64,000 nucleotides of DNA, taken from Lentisphaerae bacterium GWF2_57_35 (GTDB taxonomy: Bacteria > Verrucomicrobiota > Kiritimatiellia > CAIQIC01 > GWF2-57-35). Position numbers and translations under genes: made by a program. The notes under the pieces are model-generated. The model ran no database searches and had not been told where the DNA came from. It saw nothing but the letters and a program-made list of their open reading frames with translations. Numbering within the stretch: the first letter of the stretch is position 1; each line of letters opens with the position of its first letter. Location: positions 1 to 64,000 of the forward strand of contig MHBK01000055.1 of the NCBI GenBank assembly GCA_001804865.1, read 5' to 3'. Below are positions 1 through 8,416 of this stretch, in pieces.

Positions 1-3000
1 AAGCCGGCCTTTGGCGGCGGGGCGCTCGCAACCGTCTATCGATACGACGACGCCGGCCGCCTCGCGGCCGCGCTCGTCCCCGGCTTGCCGGAAACCCTAT
101 ACGAATACGACGAACTCTCTCGCCCCATTCGAAGCGGCCAGGATGTTGATCGTAGCGGCACGCTGGAGAATGCCTCCAACGATCTGATCGACGAGAACTC
201 GACCGCCTACGTCTGGGACGGAAACGCCTGGTGGTTGTCCTCGATCCGCAAGACCTACGCTCGGGTGGGGGATGAGCATCCGACAACGGTTTCCACATTG
301 CGCGAGCGCGTGACGGGATTAGGCGCCGGCCATCCGACGCTGGTCTCCGAATCGATCAGTCTGGACCTCCACAGCAATCAAGTCGTTCGTCGAACCTACT
401 TGGATCGATCGCAAAAGACGTTGCGAGAACTCGTCGATACGCCCGAGTCGGATATCGATTCCGAATCGCTCGTCGCCACCGGTTTGATGCGCTGGGCTCG
501 ATCCTCCCTCGGAGCCGAACAAACCTTTTCTTACGATGCTCTGGGCCGCCAGACTCGTGCTGACGCCTTGGAAGGGACCCGATCCACTGCCGTCTTGACG
601 CATTACAATGAGCAAGGACAAGTCGACTACGTCGAAGACTCCCTGGGCTATCGCACCACCTTTGCCTACGATGCCCTCACGGGTCGCCGGATTTCCCAAA
701 CCGACGCCCTCGGACAAACAACGCACTATGCCTACGACCTCAAAGGACAACTGCTCGGAACCTGGGGCGCCGCCTATCCTGTCGCCTATGATTACGATCC
801 CCTGGGCCGCATGTCCGCCCTGTATACCTATCGAGGAACCAATGAATTTTCCTCCTATTTGCAAATGGCAAATGGCAAATCGCAAATGGATCGCACAACT
901 TGGTCGTACGATCCTTCCACCGGACTGCTCACCAACAAACTCTATGCCGACAGCAACGGGGTGGGGTACTCCTACGATGCCCTGGGTCGCCTCGCTTCCC
1001 GGACGTGGGCGAGGGGCGTCGCCTCGTCGTACCAGTACGACCTGGCCGGCCGACTCGCAGAGATCGATTACTCCGACGCCACCCCGGACCTCTCTTTCAC
1101 CTACGATCGGCTGGGCCGTCAGCGTACCACTACGGATGGGACTGGAACGCACACCCATTGCTATGACGATGCGACCTTGGCCTTGACCCAGGAGCAGTCG
1201 CCCGACGGCGCCCCCCTCTATCGGAAGTCCGATGCCTTAGGCCGGGCCGCAGGGTTTTCCAACGGCTCGTATTCCGTCTCCTACGCCTATGACGCAGTGG
1301 GCCGCTTTAGCTCGCTCTCCTCCTCCGTTTCCTCGGTATTCACGTATTCCTACCTGGAGCAATCGGCGCTGTTGAGCGGCTACTCTGCAGCTAATGGCCT
1401 CCGGGTTCAGTACGCCTACGAACCTCAGCGTAATCTGCGCACCCAGGTGCAGAACCAATTTAACGAAACTCCTGTCTCCCGCTTCGGGTACGAATACGAC
1501 CCCCTCGGCCGTCGCACGAACCGCGTTGACGAGATCGCCCAAGAGCAAAACGCGATTAGAAATTATTTCGCCTACAACGCCCGCTCCGAACTGATCGACG
1601 CAGTCATGGGAACGAATGACTTCTCCTATGCCTACGACTCCATCGGCAACCGCGTGCAGAGCGCCGAAATGAGTGTCGTGCGCGACTACCTCGCGAACGA
1701 ATTGAATCAATATGCCTTCGTCAGCAATCGGCAATCGGCAATCGGAAATCGGCAATATTTCGATCCCGACGGCAACTTGACCAACGACGGCCGTTTCGCC
1801 TACACTTGGGACGCTGAAAATCGGCTAACGCAAGTCGAGCCGATTTCGCCGGTCGAGGGAACCAGGATGATCGAAAATCAATACGACTACATGAGCCGCC
1901 GCATCCGAAAACAAGTCCATACCTGGACATTCAACGCCTGGACGCCGACCTCCGATCACGCCTTCCAATACGACGGCTGGAACCTGATCTGCGAATCCAT
2001 CTCTGGAGCCTCAAGCCGGACTAACCACTACGTCTGGGGCCTGGACCTCTCCGGCACCCTCCAAAGCCACGTTTCCCGCGCGAGCGGGATCACGTGGCAA
2101 GGCGCCGGCGGCATCGGCGGCCTGCTCAGCGCCTCCCTGGGTGGACCGGATTCTCCGAATACGGTCTTCTACTTTTCCGACGCCAACGGCAACCTCGCCG
2201 ACCTGATCGATTCCAACGGCGCCGTCGTCGCCCACTACGAATACGACCCCTACGGCAATACGATCCGGGCCGAAGGCTCCGAGGCTTCGAACAACCCGTA
2301 CCGCTTCTCCTCGAAATACGCCGATGAGGAAACGGGACTGTATTACTACGGCTTCAGGCATTATTCGCCTACTCTTGGCCGTTGGCTTTCTCGTGATCCT
2401 CTCGGAGAAGATGGTGGAATGGGATTGTATTCCTTTGTCCAAAACTGCCCTTTGAATGGAGTCGATGTATTGGGTTTATATGGATTCGATATGCATTATC
2501 TGGCCACTATGGCGGCAATGTTGGCTGGGGGAGAATCTGCGGAGAACGCAATGGAAATTGCGTATTACGCAGCACTTCCTGACATTGATGTCCGCTTTTC
2601 TGCAACAGGGAAATGGATGTTCAATGCGGCTGGTAGCGCAGGATATCTTTGGTTCGGCTTTGCGGCTGGAGGGAACGTCATCGATTCTTTGATGCAAACG
2701 GTTGTTCATCAGCTTAACGGTATGAGTAAGGAGGGCATTTCATGCCTGCGGGAGTGTTTGCGGCGCAAAATTAAAGAAGCGAAATGCAATTGGGAAAAGG
2801 GGATATTGCTGCACATTTTAGCTGACACTTATGGGCACATGAAGATGGAATATGAGTATACGGATATTCCTGAAATACGAATGGAGCGCCAAGGCATTTA
2901 CACGGTCGAGACGTTTCGGAGATTAACAGGATTTGGGGTTGGTGACGGGACATACATGGCGCCTCTTGGGCATGGTCCCGATGGAACAGATCCCGACACC

Positions 3001-3357
3001 GTTGCTTTGAGACCCGGACTTGCTGCTAACTATCTACGAGATGTTTTTACTCAGTTTGGTGGAAGTGATGGATTGCAATTGGCCCCATTACTACAAGTCG
3101 TTGGCAGGTTGCGAAACGTTGAAGGAATGGTTAAAGGCTCTCCAGGATTGCTAAGAAATGCTAGCAGCGCTGAGGCCTATAAAGCTTTCTTAGACTTTTT
3201 GAGAGCACGTGATCAAAAAGGACAGCTCGTAGATGCTCTTGATTACACTCCAGGCGAGGATCAGTTTCAAATGCATAATGGTCTGAAAAAGACAATTGGT
3301 ATGAAAGAAATGCTTAACCTAATACATGACATTAGAAAAAGTTGCCTAGATGAATAA
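1..3357 (+). CDS. RHS/YD-repeat polymorphic toxin, 5' end outside window
   Basis: The frame is open from base 1, so the gene begins upstream; the TTG at base 85 is not the real start because residues 1-28 already carry a YD repeat (YRYDDAGRL). Many YDxxGR repeats run to about base 2250. They form the expected RHS shell, which ends in the core motif near 2335-2480 (YYYGFRHYSP, GRWLSRDPLGE, then VDVLGLYG). After the core comes a variable tip of about 290 residues with many helices and the motif HILADTYGH (H-x3-D-x3-H), which recalls metal-binding helical phospholipase/nuclease-like folds; the toxin activity is inferred. The tip is clearly more AT-rich than the shell, as in RHS tips acquired by recombination. 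Two 7-nt tandem repeats interrupt the shell. The downstream gene overlaps the stop by 8 nt. Confidence 0.9.
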   Translation, partial: KPAFGGGALATVYRYDDAGRLAAALVPGLPETLYEYDELSRPIRSGQDVDRSGTLENASNDLIDENSTAYVWDGNAWWLSSIRKTYARVGDEHPTTVSTLRERVTGLGAGHPTLVSESISLDLHSNQVVRRTYLDRSQKTLRELVDTPESDIDSESLVATGLMRWARSSLGAEQTFSYDALGRQTRADALEGTRSTAVLTHYNEQGQVDYVEDSLGYRTTFAYDALTGRRISQTDALGQTTHYAYDLKGQLLGTWGAAYPVAYDYDPLGRMSALYTYRGTNEFSSYLQMANGKSQMDRTTWSYDPSTGLLTNKLYADSNGVGYSYDALGRLASRTWARGVASSYQYDLAGRLAEIDYSDATPDLSFTYDRLGRQRTTTDGTGTHTHCYDDATLALTQEQSPDGAPLYRKSDALGRAAGFSNGSYSVSYAYDAVGRFSSLSSSVSSVFTYSYLEQSALLSGYSAANGLRVQYAYEPQRNLRTQVQNQFNETPVSRFGYEYDPLGRRTNRVDEIAQEQNAIRNYFAYNARSELIDAVMGTNDFSYAYDSIGNRVQSAEMSVVRDYLANELNQYAFVSNRQSAIGNRQYFDPDGNLTNDGRFAYTWDAENRLTQVEPISPVEGTRMIENQYDYMSRRIRKQVHTWTFNAWTPTSDHAFQYDGWNLICESISGASSRTNHYVWGLDLSGTLQSHVSRASGITWQGAGGIGGLLSASLGGPDSPNTVFYFSDANGNLADLIDSNGAVVAHYEYDPYGNTIRAEGSEASNNPYRFSSKYADEETGLYYYGFRHYSPTLGRWLSRDPLGEDGGMGLYSFVQNCPLNGVDVLGLYGFDMHYLATMAAMLAGGESAENAMEIAYYAALPDIDVRFSATGKWMFNAAGSAGYLWFGFAAGGNVIDSLMQTVVHQLNGMSKEGISCLRECLRRKIKEAKCNWEKGILLHILADTYGHMKMEYEYTDIPEIRMERQGIYTVETFRRLTGFGVGDGTYMAPLGHGPDGTDPDTVALRPGLAANYLRDVFTQFGGSDGLQLAPLLQVVGRLRNVEGMVKGSPGLLRNASSAEAYKAFLDFLRARDQKGQLVDALDYTPGEDQFQMHNGLKKTIGMKEMLNLIHDIRKSCLDE
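861..888 (+). repeat. 7-nt tandem repeat inside RHS coding sequence
   Basis: Four consecutive 7-nt units of GCAAAT[GC] lie in frame inside the RHS shell. They encode a stretch (LQMANGKSQM) that does not look like a YD repeat. The period matches the intergenic 7-nt arrays elsewhere in the window. Confidence 0.8.
1724..1758 (+). repeat. 7-nt tandem repeat inside RHS coding sequence
   Basis: Five 7-nt units based on GCAATCG (the fourth is GAAATCG, the last GCAATAT) encode SNRQSAIGNRQY within the RHS shell. It looks like an in-frame insertion of repeat DNA just before a normal FDPDGNLT motif. Confidence 0.8.
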
Positions 3358-4453
3358 ATCAAACACACATCAACATTACTTTAATTGGTCGTTGTGTACC
3401 TCGCTTCTAGCCATAGTGTGTTTGCTTATTACGTCCTGTTCTCAAGGAACTAAAACGGAGAGCGTTAGAGTATCCTCATGTCAAGTGTCGTCAAATATAT
3501 TAAGAGTCGTTCTTTGGTGTGAGTCATATAAACTGAAATATAACTACACTTTAACCGGTGACATGCCGCCAAAACAAGTTATTGCCTCTGATTTCATCGA
3601 TATTCGACTTCGGACAAAAGCATTCAAGAATCATCCGGTAATTTTAGATTCAAAAACACTGGCAATCCGATTTAAAGAAACGGGAAAGAATTGGGTTAAT
3701 CCTGTTTCAGTCTCTGACTTGTTTTTTTTCAGCGCACCTTGCCAGCATCACGCAGCATGGTTAACATCATTGCCAAGTGAATATTGGCTTGTAGACATCA
3801 AATCTCCAGACAAAGTTGCGCGCATTGCTTTTTCTCGAGCAGAGTTTCAAGGGCAAACACCTGATAATACGAGTATTTTCTTGTGCGAATCGAACGAAGC
3901 GTGGCGCATCTCTGCTTATGATTTCAAGAAGGAAAAGTATCCATCGGATCGAGCGTCAATAATTTGCAATTCGAACGTAAACTCAGTCGCTTGTTCACTG
4001 CTAAATGTTAGAGCTGTGTACGACTCCAGTAAAACGAGATATTCCTTAATCAACTTTACAACGGGAACATCTATTGGGGACATTGTACTGGCCAGCAATG
4101 AGGGATTTAGGGATGCTCTGAATATTTGCGATAGAACTTATGTTATTTCCGACATTACATTCATGAAGCTCATTGTGCGTGAAGTTGGTAAGAAGGCAAT
4201 TGTGGGGACCCTCGATCTTGATACGTACGGATTTTCTACCCCACAATGGGCGTGGGATAAGGATGATACAATGATATGGGTTGTTGAGTATTTTCCGACT
4301 AACTATGCACATGGTTTGCAAGGAACACTGAAGGGTATTTGTTGGGATTATAGTACAGGACGGACCGAATTATTTGCGATGACCCTAGATTTGTCCGATA
4401 TGAAAAAAGCAAATGCCGCGTATACATACGATCCCAAAAAAGAAGCCAAGTAG
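3350..4453 (+). CDS. Lipoprotein, candidate immunity protein for the RHS toxin
   Basis: This 367-residue protein has a lipoprotein signal: a hydrophobic stretch followed by the lipobox LITSC at about residue 30. The mature part is mostly polar, predicted beta-rich, and has no domain I recognise. The start codon overlaps the RHS stop by 8 nt, so the two are translationally linked. Position directly after a variable RHS tip is the usual place of the cognate immunity gene; the immunity role is inferred from that alone. The gene is AT-rich like the RHS tip, which fits joint acquisition. Its last 41 bases overlap the start of the next, displaced RHS tip. Confidence 0.7.
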   Translation: MNKSNTHQHYFNWSLCTSLLAIVCLLITSCSQGTKTESVRVSSCQVSSNILRVVLWCESYKLKYNYTLTGDMPPKQVIASDFIDIRLRTKAFKNHPVILDSKTLAIRFKETGKNWVNPVSVSDLFFFSAPCQHHAAWLTSLPSEYWLVDIKSPDKVARIAFSRAEFQGQTPDNTSIFLCESNEAWRISAYDFKKEKYPSDRASIICNSNVNSVACSLLNVRAVYDSSKTRYSLINFTTGTSIGDIVLASNEGFRDALNICDRTYVISDITFMKLIVREVGKKAIVGTLDLDTYGFSTPQWAWDKDDTMIWVVEYFPTNYAHGLQGTLKGICWDYSTGRTELFAMTLDLSDMKKANAAYTYDPKKEAK

Positions 4454-5237
4454 TTTATATTACGGCTTCAGATTTTACAGCCCCGAGTTGGGGCGGTGGC
4501 TCTCCAGGGATCCCATTGGGGAAAACCCCATTATTCTGCGTGTGGGAGTGGACCGGTTCCTCAAAGACCTTCGGAATATTTACCTCTTTGTGGAGAATGA
4601 TCCTATCAAGAATTGGGATACCCTTGGTCTTTGGGTTAATAATAATGAAGTAGCGGATGCTTCATTCGCATCATGTAATCGCTGTGGACCAGATGTGACA
4701 GGCGATATTGAGCAGGAGTTTCGAAGACTTCACGATGTAATTGCCGGCTATCCTTGGGATCGTGCTCCGGATACTTTTACATCACTAAAGTGGTTTGCGT
4801 CGCTCGCTCTTGCCATGAATTATTCCGCAAACACACAAAATGGCCGGATTGCAAATGTTGGGGGATTATGCCCTTCGCCAGATTGTGCGGGTACACTTAC
4901 TTTGTGTGGGAAGTGTGTTGGAGCTGATGTTCCAGGTAATCTCATGTATGGTTTTGCGGCGAAGGAATTTGGTATCTCAATCCTCCTTAGAAATCTGGCT
5001 GCGGATGCAGCAGAAATTTGGGATACGATTCGACATTTTGAGGACTGGGAGGTGTTAGAACCTATGTCAGATTTCAACACCTTTGACCTCGGACGTCGAA
5101 TGGCGAGTGGTCGCATTTCGTTTTGTCAAGCAATCGAGGGATTGCCCTCTGCAAAAGTAAATTCAAACTGTCAGAAGTGCGATGGCGGATGCGATAGTTT
5201 TCCTCGTGCTAACTGGCCCGTATATCCAAATCAATAA
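4413..5237 (+). CDS. Displaced (orphan) RHS C-terminal tip
   Basis: The 274-residue product starts almost directly with the end of an RHS core (LYYGFRFYSPELGRWLSRDP at residues 15-34, then WDTLGLW near 71), so it is a second tip without the YD-repeat shell. The ATG at 4413 lies inside the preceding gene; RHS similarity starts near base 4447, marking the probable recombination joint. The tip is rich in cysteine pairs (CNRCG, CGKC, CQKC) and has a VPGNLMYGFAAKEFG segment that recalls the Toxin_44-type family; this assignment is tentative. Such orphans are thought to be former tips displaced by newer ones, and may need recombination with the shell for delivery. A lipoprotein gene overlaps its stop by one base. 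Confidence 0.65.
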   Translation: MPRIHTIPKKKPSSLYYGFRFYSPELGRWLSRDPIGENPIILRVGVDRFLKDLRNIYLFVENDPIKNWDTLGLWVNNNEVADASFASCNRCGPDVTGDIEQEFRRLHDVIAGYPWDRAPDTFTSLKWFASLALAMNYSANTQNGRIANVGGLCPSPDCAGTLTLCGKCVGADVPGNLMYGFAAKEFGISILLRNLAADAAEIWDTIRHFEDWEVLEPMSDFNTFDLGRRMASGRISFCQAIEGLPSAKVNSNCQKCDGGCDSFPRANWPVYPNQ

Positions 5238-5830
5238 TGAACATTTATAGTATCAGAATTTTATGGGGTCGTGGTTTTACCTTTACGAAGGTTGTTGTCC
5301 TTTCTCCTTTGTATCTATTGGTATTATTGATGGGATGCTCTGTATCGCCACCTACTCCAACTCATGACCCCAACGCTCAGTGGATGCCTGAGTGGATTCA
5401 TCCTGTGGAGTATCGAGAACTTCCTAATTCCACTCAGGTATCGAAGGATTTTCATGCTTGGCGTTTAGAGGATTCTCCATCGACATGGAAAGTCCGGTGT
5501 TATCGCACAGCTTTAGGTGGCTCTTCTCGCCAGAGAAGTTACCACGTCCAGTATCTTAGAGGTGAGACGCCCCTGGGGAGGGGCGTTACCACTGAAGCAT
5601 CTTTTTATTATGACGATCCAATACGTGGAACATATCGGATGATCTGGCGGTTACGAGGAAAACATAAACCCGACTTTCTCTTGATGACAGATTCCAATCG
5701 CCAATGCTTATTATATTTTTCAGGTCAAGAAGGTGTCTCTGGGATACCAATCATGACTATTCTTGGAGTTAAAGGTATTGGGCCAAATTCTGTTTCCTGG
5801 GGGGGAGAGCCAGGGTTAAAGGAGCGATGA
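5237..5830 (+). CDS. Small lipoprotein, candidate immunity protein for the orphan tip
   Basis: The 197-residue product has a hydrophobic N-terminus ending in the lipobox LLMGC at about residue 34, so it is probably a membrane-anchored lipoprotein. No domain is recognised in the rest, which includes aromatic-rich strands (MIWRLRG, HAWRLED). The ATG shares one base with the stop codon of the orphan RHS tip (TAATG arrangement), so it is co-translated with it. As with the gene at 3350, immunity to the adjacent tip is inferred only from position. Both candidate immunity proteins are lipoproteins, which suggests toxins acting at or crossing the envelope. Confidence 0.65.
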   Translation: MNIYSIRILWGRGFTFTKVVVLSPLYLLVLLMGCSVSPPTPTHDPNAQWMPEWIHPVEYRELPNSTQVSKDFHAWRLEDSPSTWKVRCYRTALGGSSRQRSYHVQYLRGETPLGRGVTTEASFYYDDPIRGTYRMIWRLRGKHKPDFLLMTDSNRQCLLYFSGQEGVSGIPIMTILGVKGIGPNSVSWGGEPGLKER

Positions 5831-5845
5831 GAGAGAGCAGGCGGT

Positions 5846-5938
5846 CATGGGGGCCGCATCTCAAGAATCAAGAATTGAATCGTCCACCTCGGAGCCATAG
5901 GGGCCGCATCTCAAGAATCAAGAATTGAATCGTCTACC
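5846..5938 (+). repeat. Two-copy 50-bp-period direct repeat
   Basis: A segment of about 43 bp beginning CAT-R-GGGGCCGCATC occurs at 5846-5888 and again at 5896-5938, an exact 50-bp period with only two mismatches. It lies just after the stop of the last RHS-locus gene and may mark a recombination boundary. Confidence 0.75.
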
Positions 5939-6202
5939 CCGGCGCGGCGTGGGCCGCGCCGGGGGAAATCCCCGTGCGGGGGTTAGCTGGGCGGCGGGAG
6001 CGATGCGCCCGCCCCCGCGCATCGCCGCCAAGTTGCTCCGCAACTTTTCGGCCATGCGCGTCCTCTTCCTGCTGCGGACTCGCTCCCGTTGGTCGCTGCG
6101 GACCCGCCCGCGCGCGCCAGCACAAGCCGCGCCAAACAGCCGTTGAAGACAACCGCTGTTTGTCACGTCTTGTGCGAACCGCTCCGTAGACTCCGCACCC
6201 CG

Positions 6203-6321
6203 CGCAGGAGACAGAACAAGATTTTATGCGTGCGTTCGTCGGGGACTCCTCACACACAACAGGCAACCACCGCTATCGCGGAGCCTGTTGTGTCGCATAA
6301 AATCGTGTTCTGCCTCCTGCG
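6203..6321. repeat. Nested large inverted repeat
   Basis: Outer arms 6203-6230 and 6294-6321 are inverted copies matching at 26 of 28 positions (CGCAGGAG... / ...CTCCTGCG). Inner arms ACACAACAGGC (6254-6264) and GCCTGTTGTGT (6283-6293) match perfectly, and the centre has a CCGC/GCGG pair. The whole could fold into one hairpin of about 119 nt with a bulge between outer and inner stems. Confidence 0.75.
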
Positions 6322-6665
6322 CCCGCCCGGCGCGCGCCCACCCGGAGGCGCTTACGCTTAATTCAACACCCCCCCCCACCCCCCTCCGCAATCTTTGCGG
6401 GGGGCAGGGTCGGGCGGCTCAGCGGCTCGCGCGCTCGCCACATCGCCGCTGCTCCTCGGACTGCGATTTAGAACGGCAAGCCACGACAAAGACCCGGCAG
6501 GCATCGCGCCGGCGAAGCCGCACGTGGTCACGCTGCCTGCTTTCCGCCCGGAAGAAGCTGCGGCTCGACAAACTCACCGCAGGCTGTCAGCGCCGGTGAA
6601 AAATGCGTCAAAAGTCACTGGTTTAATAACCGCCAGCGCAGCGGGGCTGGCGGGGATCCGGGTCG

Positions 6666-6833
6666 TCAGATTTTTTTCATCCGATAGCTGGGGCCTTCGA
6701 TCATGGAGACCTCGGCGTGGTGGAGGAGCCGGTCGAGCAAGGCGGAGGCCAGGATGCTGTCGTTGTTGAAGAGGACGGGCTACGGCTTGAAGACTTGGTT
6801 GGTGTTCAGCACGATGGAGCCGCCTTCGTAGCG
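6666..6833 (-). pseudogene. IS21-type istB fragment
   Basis: Reading the minus strand from 6833 gives a peptide that matches the C-terminal part of IstB helper ATPases: YEGGSIVLNTNQVF, then ILASALLDRLLHHAEV and a terminal IEGPSYRMK. A TAG stop at 6780-6782 interrupts it and the N-terminal ATPase part with Walker A is missing. No istA is seen nearby. It is a dead remnant of an IS21-family element. Confidence 0.8.
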
Positions 6834-7155
6834 CGGGGGTTTTGATATGAATTCACCGGCCTGGAGGCAGGCGGGCTCTAAAAGAGTTCCAGGGCTTGGG
6901 AAAAGGGAGGCGAATTTTTTTCGATGGTTGGAAGATTTATGGCAGGATTTTACCGCGTGCGGCCGCGTTGCCGCGGCCTACGCGGCTCACGCGGCAAGAA
7001 TTGGAAAACTTTTTTTGGTCATCGTTTGGGATGGTCTTGACGCATCGCCGAACGGGGGTTCGGCTCCTACAGAAAAGGAAAAGCTTCGCGAACCGCAGTC
7101 CTCTCGTCACGTCCGGCCTGGGAGCCGTGCCGTTCGAAGAGGAGGTAAGGAAAGC

Positions 7156-7181
7156 TTCCAACGAATAGGAAGCGCAACGAA
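7156..7181 (+). repeat. 26-bp dispersed repeat, copy 1
   Basis: The 26 bases starting TTCCAACGAATAGG are identical to 11580-11605. About 70-100 bp before this copy, the sequence GGGGTTCGGCTCCTACAG (7045-7062) is found in inverted orientation near 11375-11392, so parts of one larger dispersed element are present in both gaps. Confidence 0.75.
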
Positions 7182-7423
7182 AGGGGAGCGGAAGGGCGGA
7201 CAAACCGGTCCTCGATTTTATTGAATTCATCGCTTGGCGTCCTACTCTGGCTTTTCGCCTGCTCAGGGGGGCAGGCGGTTGCAATTTTCTGCGCTTCATT
7301 CCGATGTGGTTATTCCTGTTTGCACGACAGCCGATTTTTTTTGTAGCCGCCAACAGTAAAAGATAAAAGAACGCAATATAGATGAGCATTAAGCATGGAT
7401 AACGTAAATAAATTATATACGGA

Positions 7424-7451
7424 TTGACAAACCTAATCAATAAGGTAGAGT
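7424..7451 (+). promoter_or_regulatory. Sigma-70-like promoter
   Basis: TTGACA at 7424-7429 and TAGAGT at 7446-7451 are separated by 16 bp. The nearest downstream gene starts at 7759, so use of this site would give a leader of about 300 nt that is GC-rich and without an obvious gene. The functional link is inferred. Confidence 0.4.
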
Positions 7452-7758
7452 GAGCGTTGTAATGACGGTATGGCCGGGAAGGTTGGGGGAGCGGTCTTGG
7501 CCCGATCTGCGGCGGCCGTTGTCCGGAATCTCGCGCCGGAGTGTCCCTTCGCGGGGCTGGTTGGCCCGGGAAGCGGCGGCGGCGAGACGCAGGACCGGAC
7601 GGCGACCTTTCTTCCGGCATCGAGCGCATCCAAACGTATAGAGAATGTCCAATCGAGCGAAAGGAATGGGAAAAGGAGGTGGAGTGGAAAAAAGGGATGC
7701 TAGTGGCTAATGCAGTGGAGAAGTATTCAAAGAAATTTCAAATCCAAAGGAGTTACTC

Positions 7759-8355
7759 ATGAAAAAGTTTATTGCCGGTATGATGGTTTTGGCGGGCGTG
7801 GCGAGCCTCACGGCTTCGGCGCAAAATTTGACGTTGGACTTTCCTGTAACTGTTAGCGTGGCTTCCGATGCCATCGATTTGCAGGGCGTCCAGTTGCCGA
7901 CGAGCTTTGGCATTATCGGTTTTAATACGACGAATCTGTCCAATAATGCGGGCGGGCAGCCTCGTGCGACCGTCAACAACGTCGGTTATGCCGCCGTGGA
8001 TTATACGGCGAGCGCCGCGGTTTTGGGAACTTGGACCCTGGGTACTGCGCCGGCTCAAAATACGGCGGTTTTGTATGGAATTTTTACCCAGGCGGTAACT
8101 CCGGCTGACAATGCCGAGACAGGACGATCGGTTGCCGAAAGCGATTTTGGTCCGGAAGATCGTTTGAGTGGAGTTGCTCTGCGCGCCACAGCGAGCGCCC
8201 TGGCTCAGGATTCGGAGACTGCGGCGGAAACGAAGGGCAATAACGTCTATACAACGCAGTCGTTCCGCAGTTTGCGGTATCGCTTGGATGCCCCGACGGA
8301 CGGCGCTACAGACGAGCAGACCATTGTGGTAACGATTGGCGCTGTCGCGATATAA
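7759..8355 (+). CDS. Exported beta-sandwich-like protein, possible surface subunit
   Basis: The 198-residue product starts with a clean Sec signal peptide (MKKFIAGMMVLAG, cleavage probably after TASA). The mature part is Ala/Thr/Val-rich, with alternating strands and a conserved-looking end (RSLRYRLDAPT, then EQTIVVTIGAV), which resembles secreted structural proteins from PVC-type and related bacteria. A strong ribosome binding site (AAAGGAG) precedes the ATG. A terminator-like hairpin follows, then a gene for an exported Ig-like protein, so a role as a surface or fibre subunit is possible but not shown. I do not recognise a named family. Confidence 0.75.
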   Translation: MKKFIAGMMVLAGVASLTASAQNLTLDFPVTVSVASDAIDLQGVQLPTSFGIIGFNTTNLSNNAGGQPRATVNNVGYAAVDYTASAAVLGTWTLGTAPAQNTAVLYGIFTQAVTPADNAETGRSVAESDFGPEDRLSGVALRATASALAQDSETAAETKGNNVYTTQSFRSLRYRLDAPTDGATDEQTIVVTIGAVAI

Positions 8356-8369
8356 TTCAGGCTGTTTTT

Positions 8370-8406
8370 GCGTTCGGGGCTCTCTTGCCCCGGACGCATT
8401 TTTTTT
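8370..8406 (+). terminator. Intrinsic terminator after 7759 gene
   Basis: GCGTTCGGGG and CCCCGGACGC form a stem (one mismatch) around CTCTCTTG and are followed by eight T residues. It lies 15 bp past the stop codon and just before the next start, so it probably attenuates readthrough and sets unequal expression of the two genes. Confidence 0.8.
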
Positions 8407-8416
8407 CGGATCGCCC

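Larger units (their letters stand above)
5831..7758. other. Gene-poor, repeat-rich stretch
   Basis: No convincing intact gene is seen in these 1.9 kb. Open frames here are short, compositionally biased and overlap each other on both strands. The stretch holds a 50-bp tandem duplication, a large nested inverted repeat, an istB remnant, a dispersed 26-bp repeat and a promoter-like site upstream of 7759. It looks like a decayed insertion zone at the end of the RHS locus. Confidence 0.6.

Noticed and set aside
1237..1755. Long minus-strand open frames inside the RHS gene and other GC-rich genes
   Set aside because: They are mirror frames caused by codon bias of the real gene and have no independent support.
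5925..6770. Several open frames of 70-125 codons on both strands
   Set aside because: They overlap each other, are rich in Arg/Pro/Ala from GC bias, lie across inverted repeats and have no ribosome sites or known motifs.
6847..7703. Open frames of 60-230 codons before the 7759 gene
   Set aside because: They cover dispersed repeats and the istB area, lack protein-like composition, and conflict with one another.
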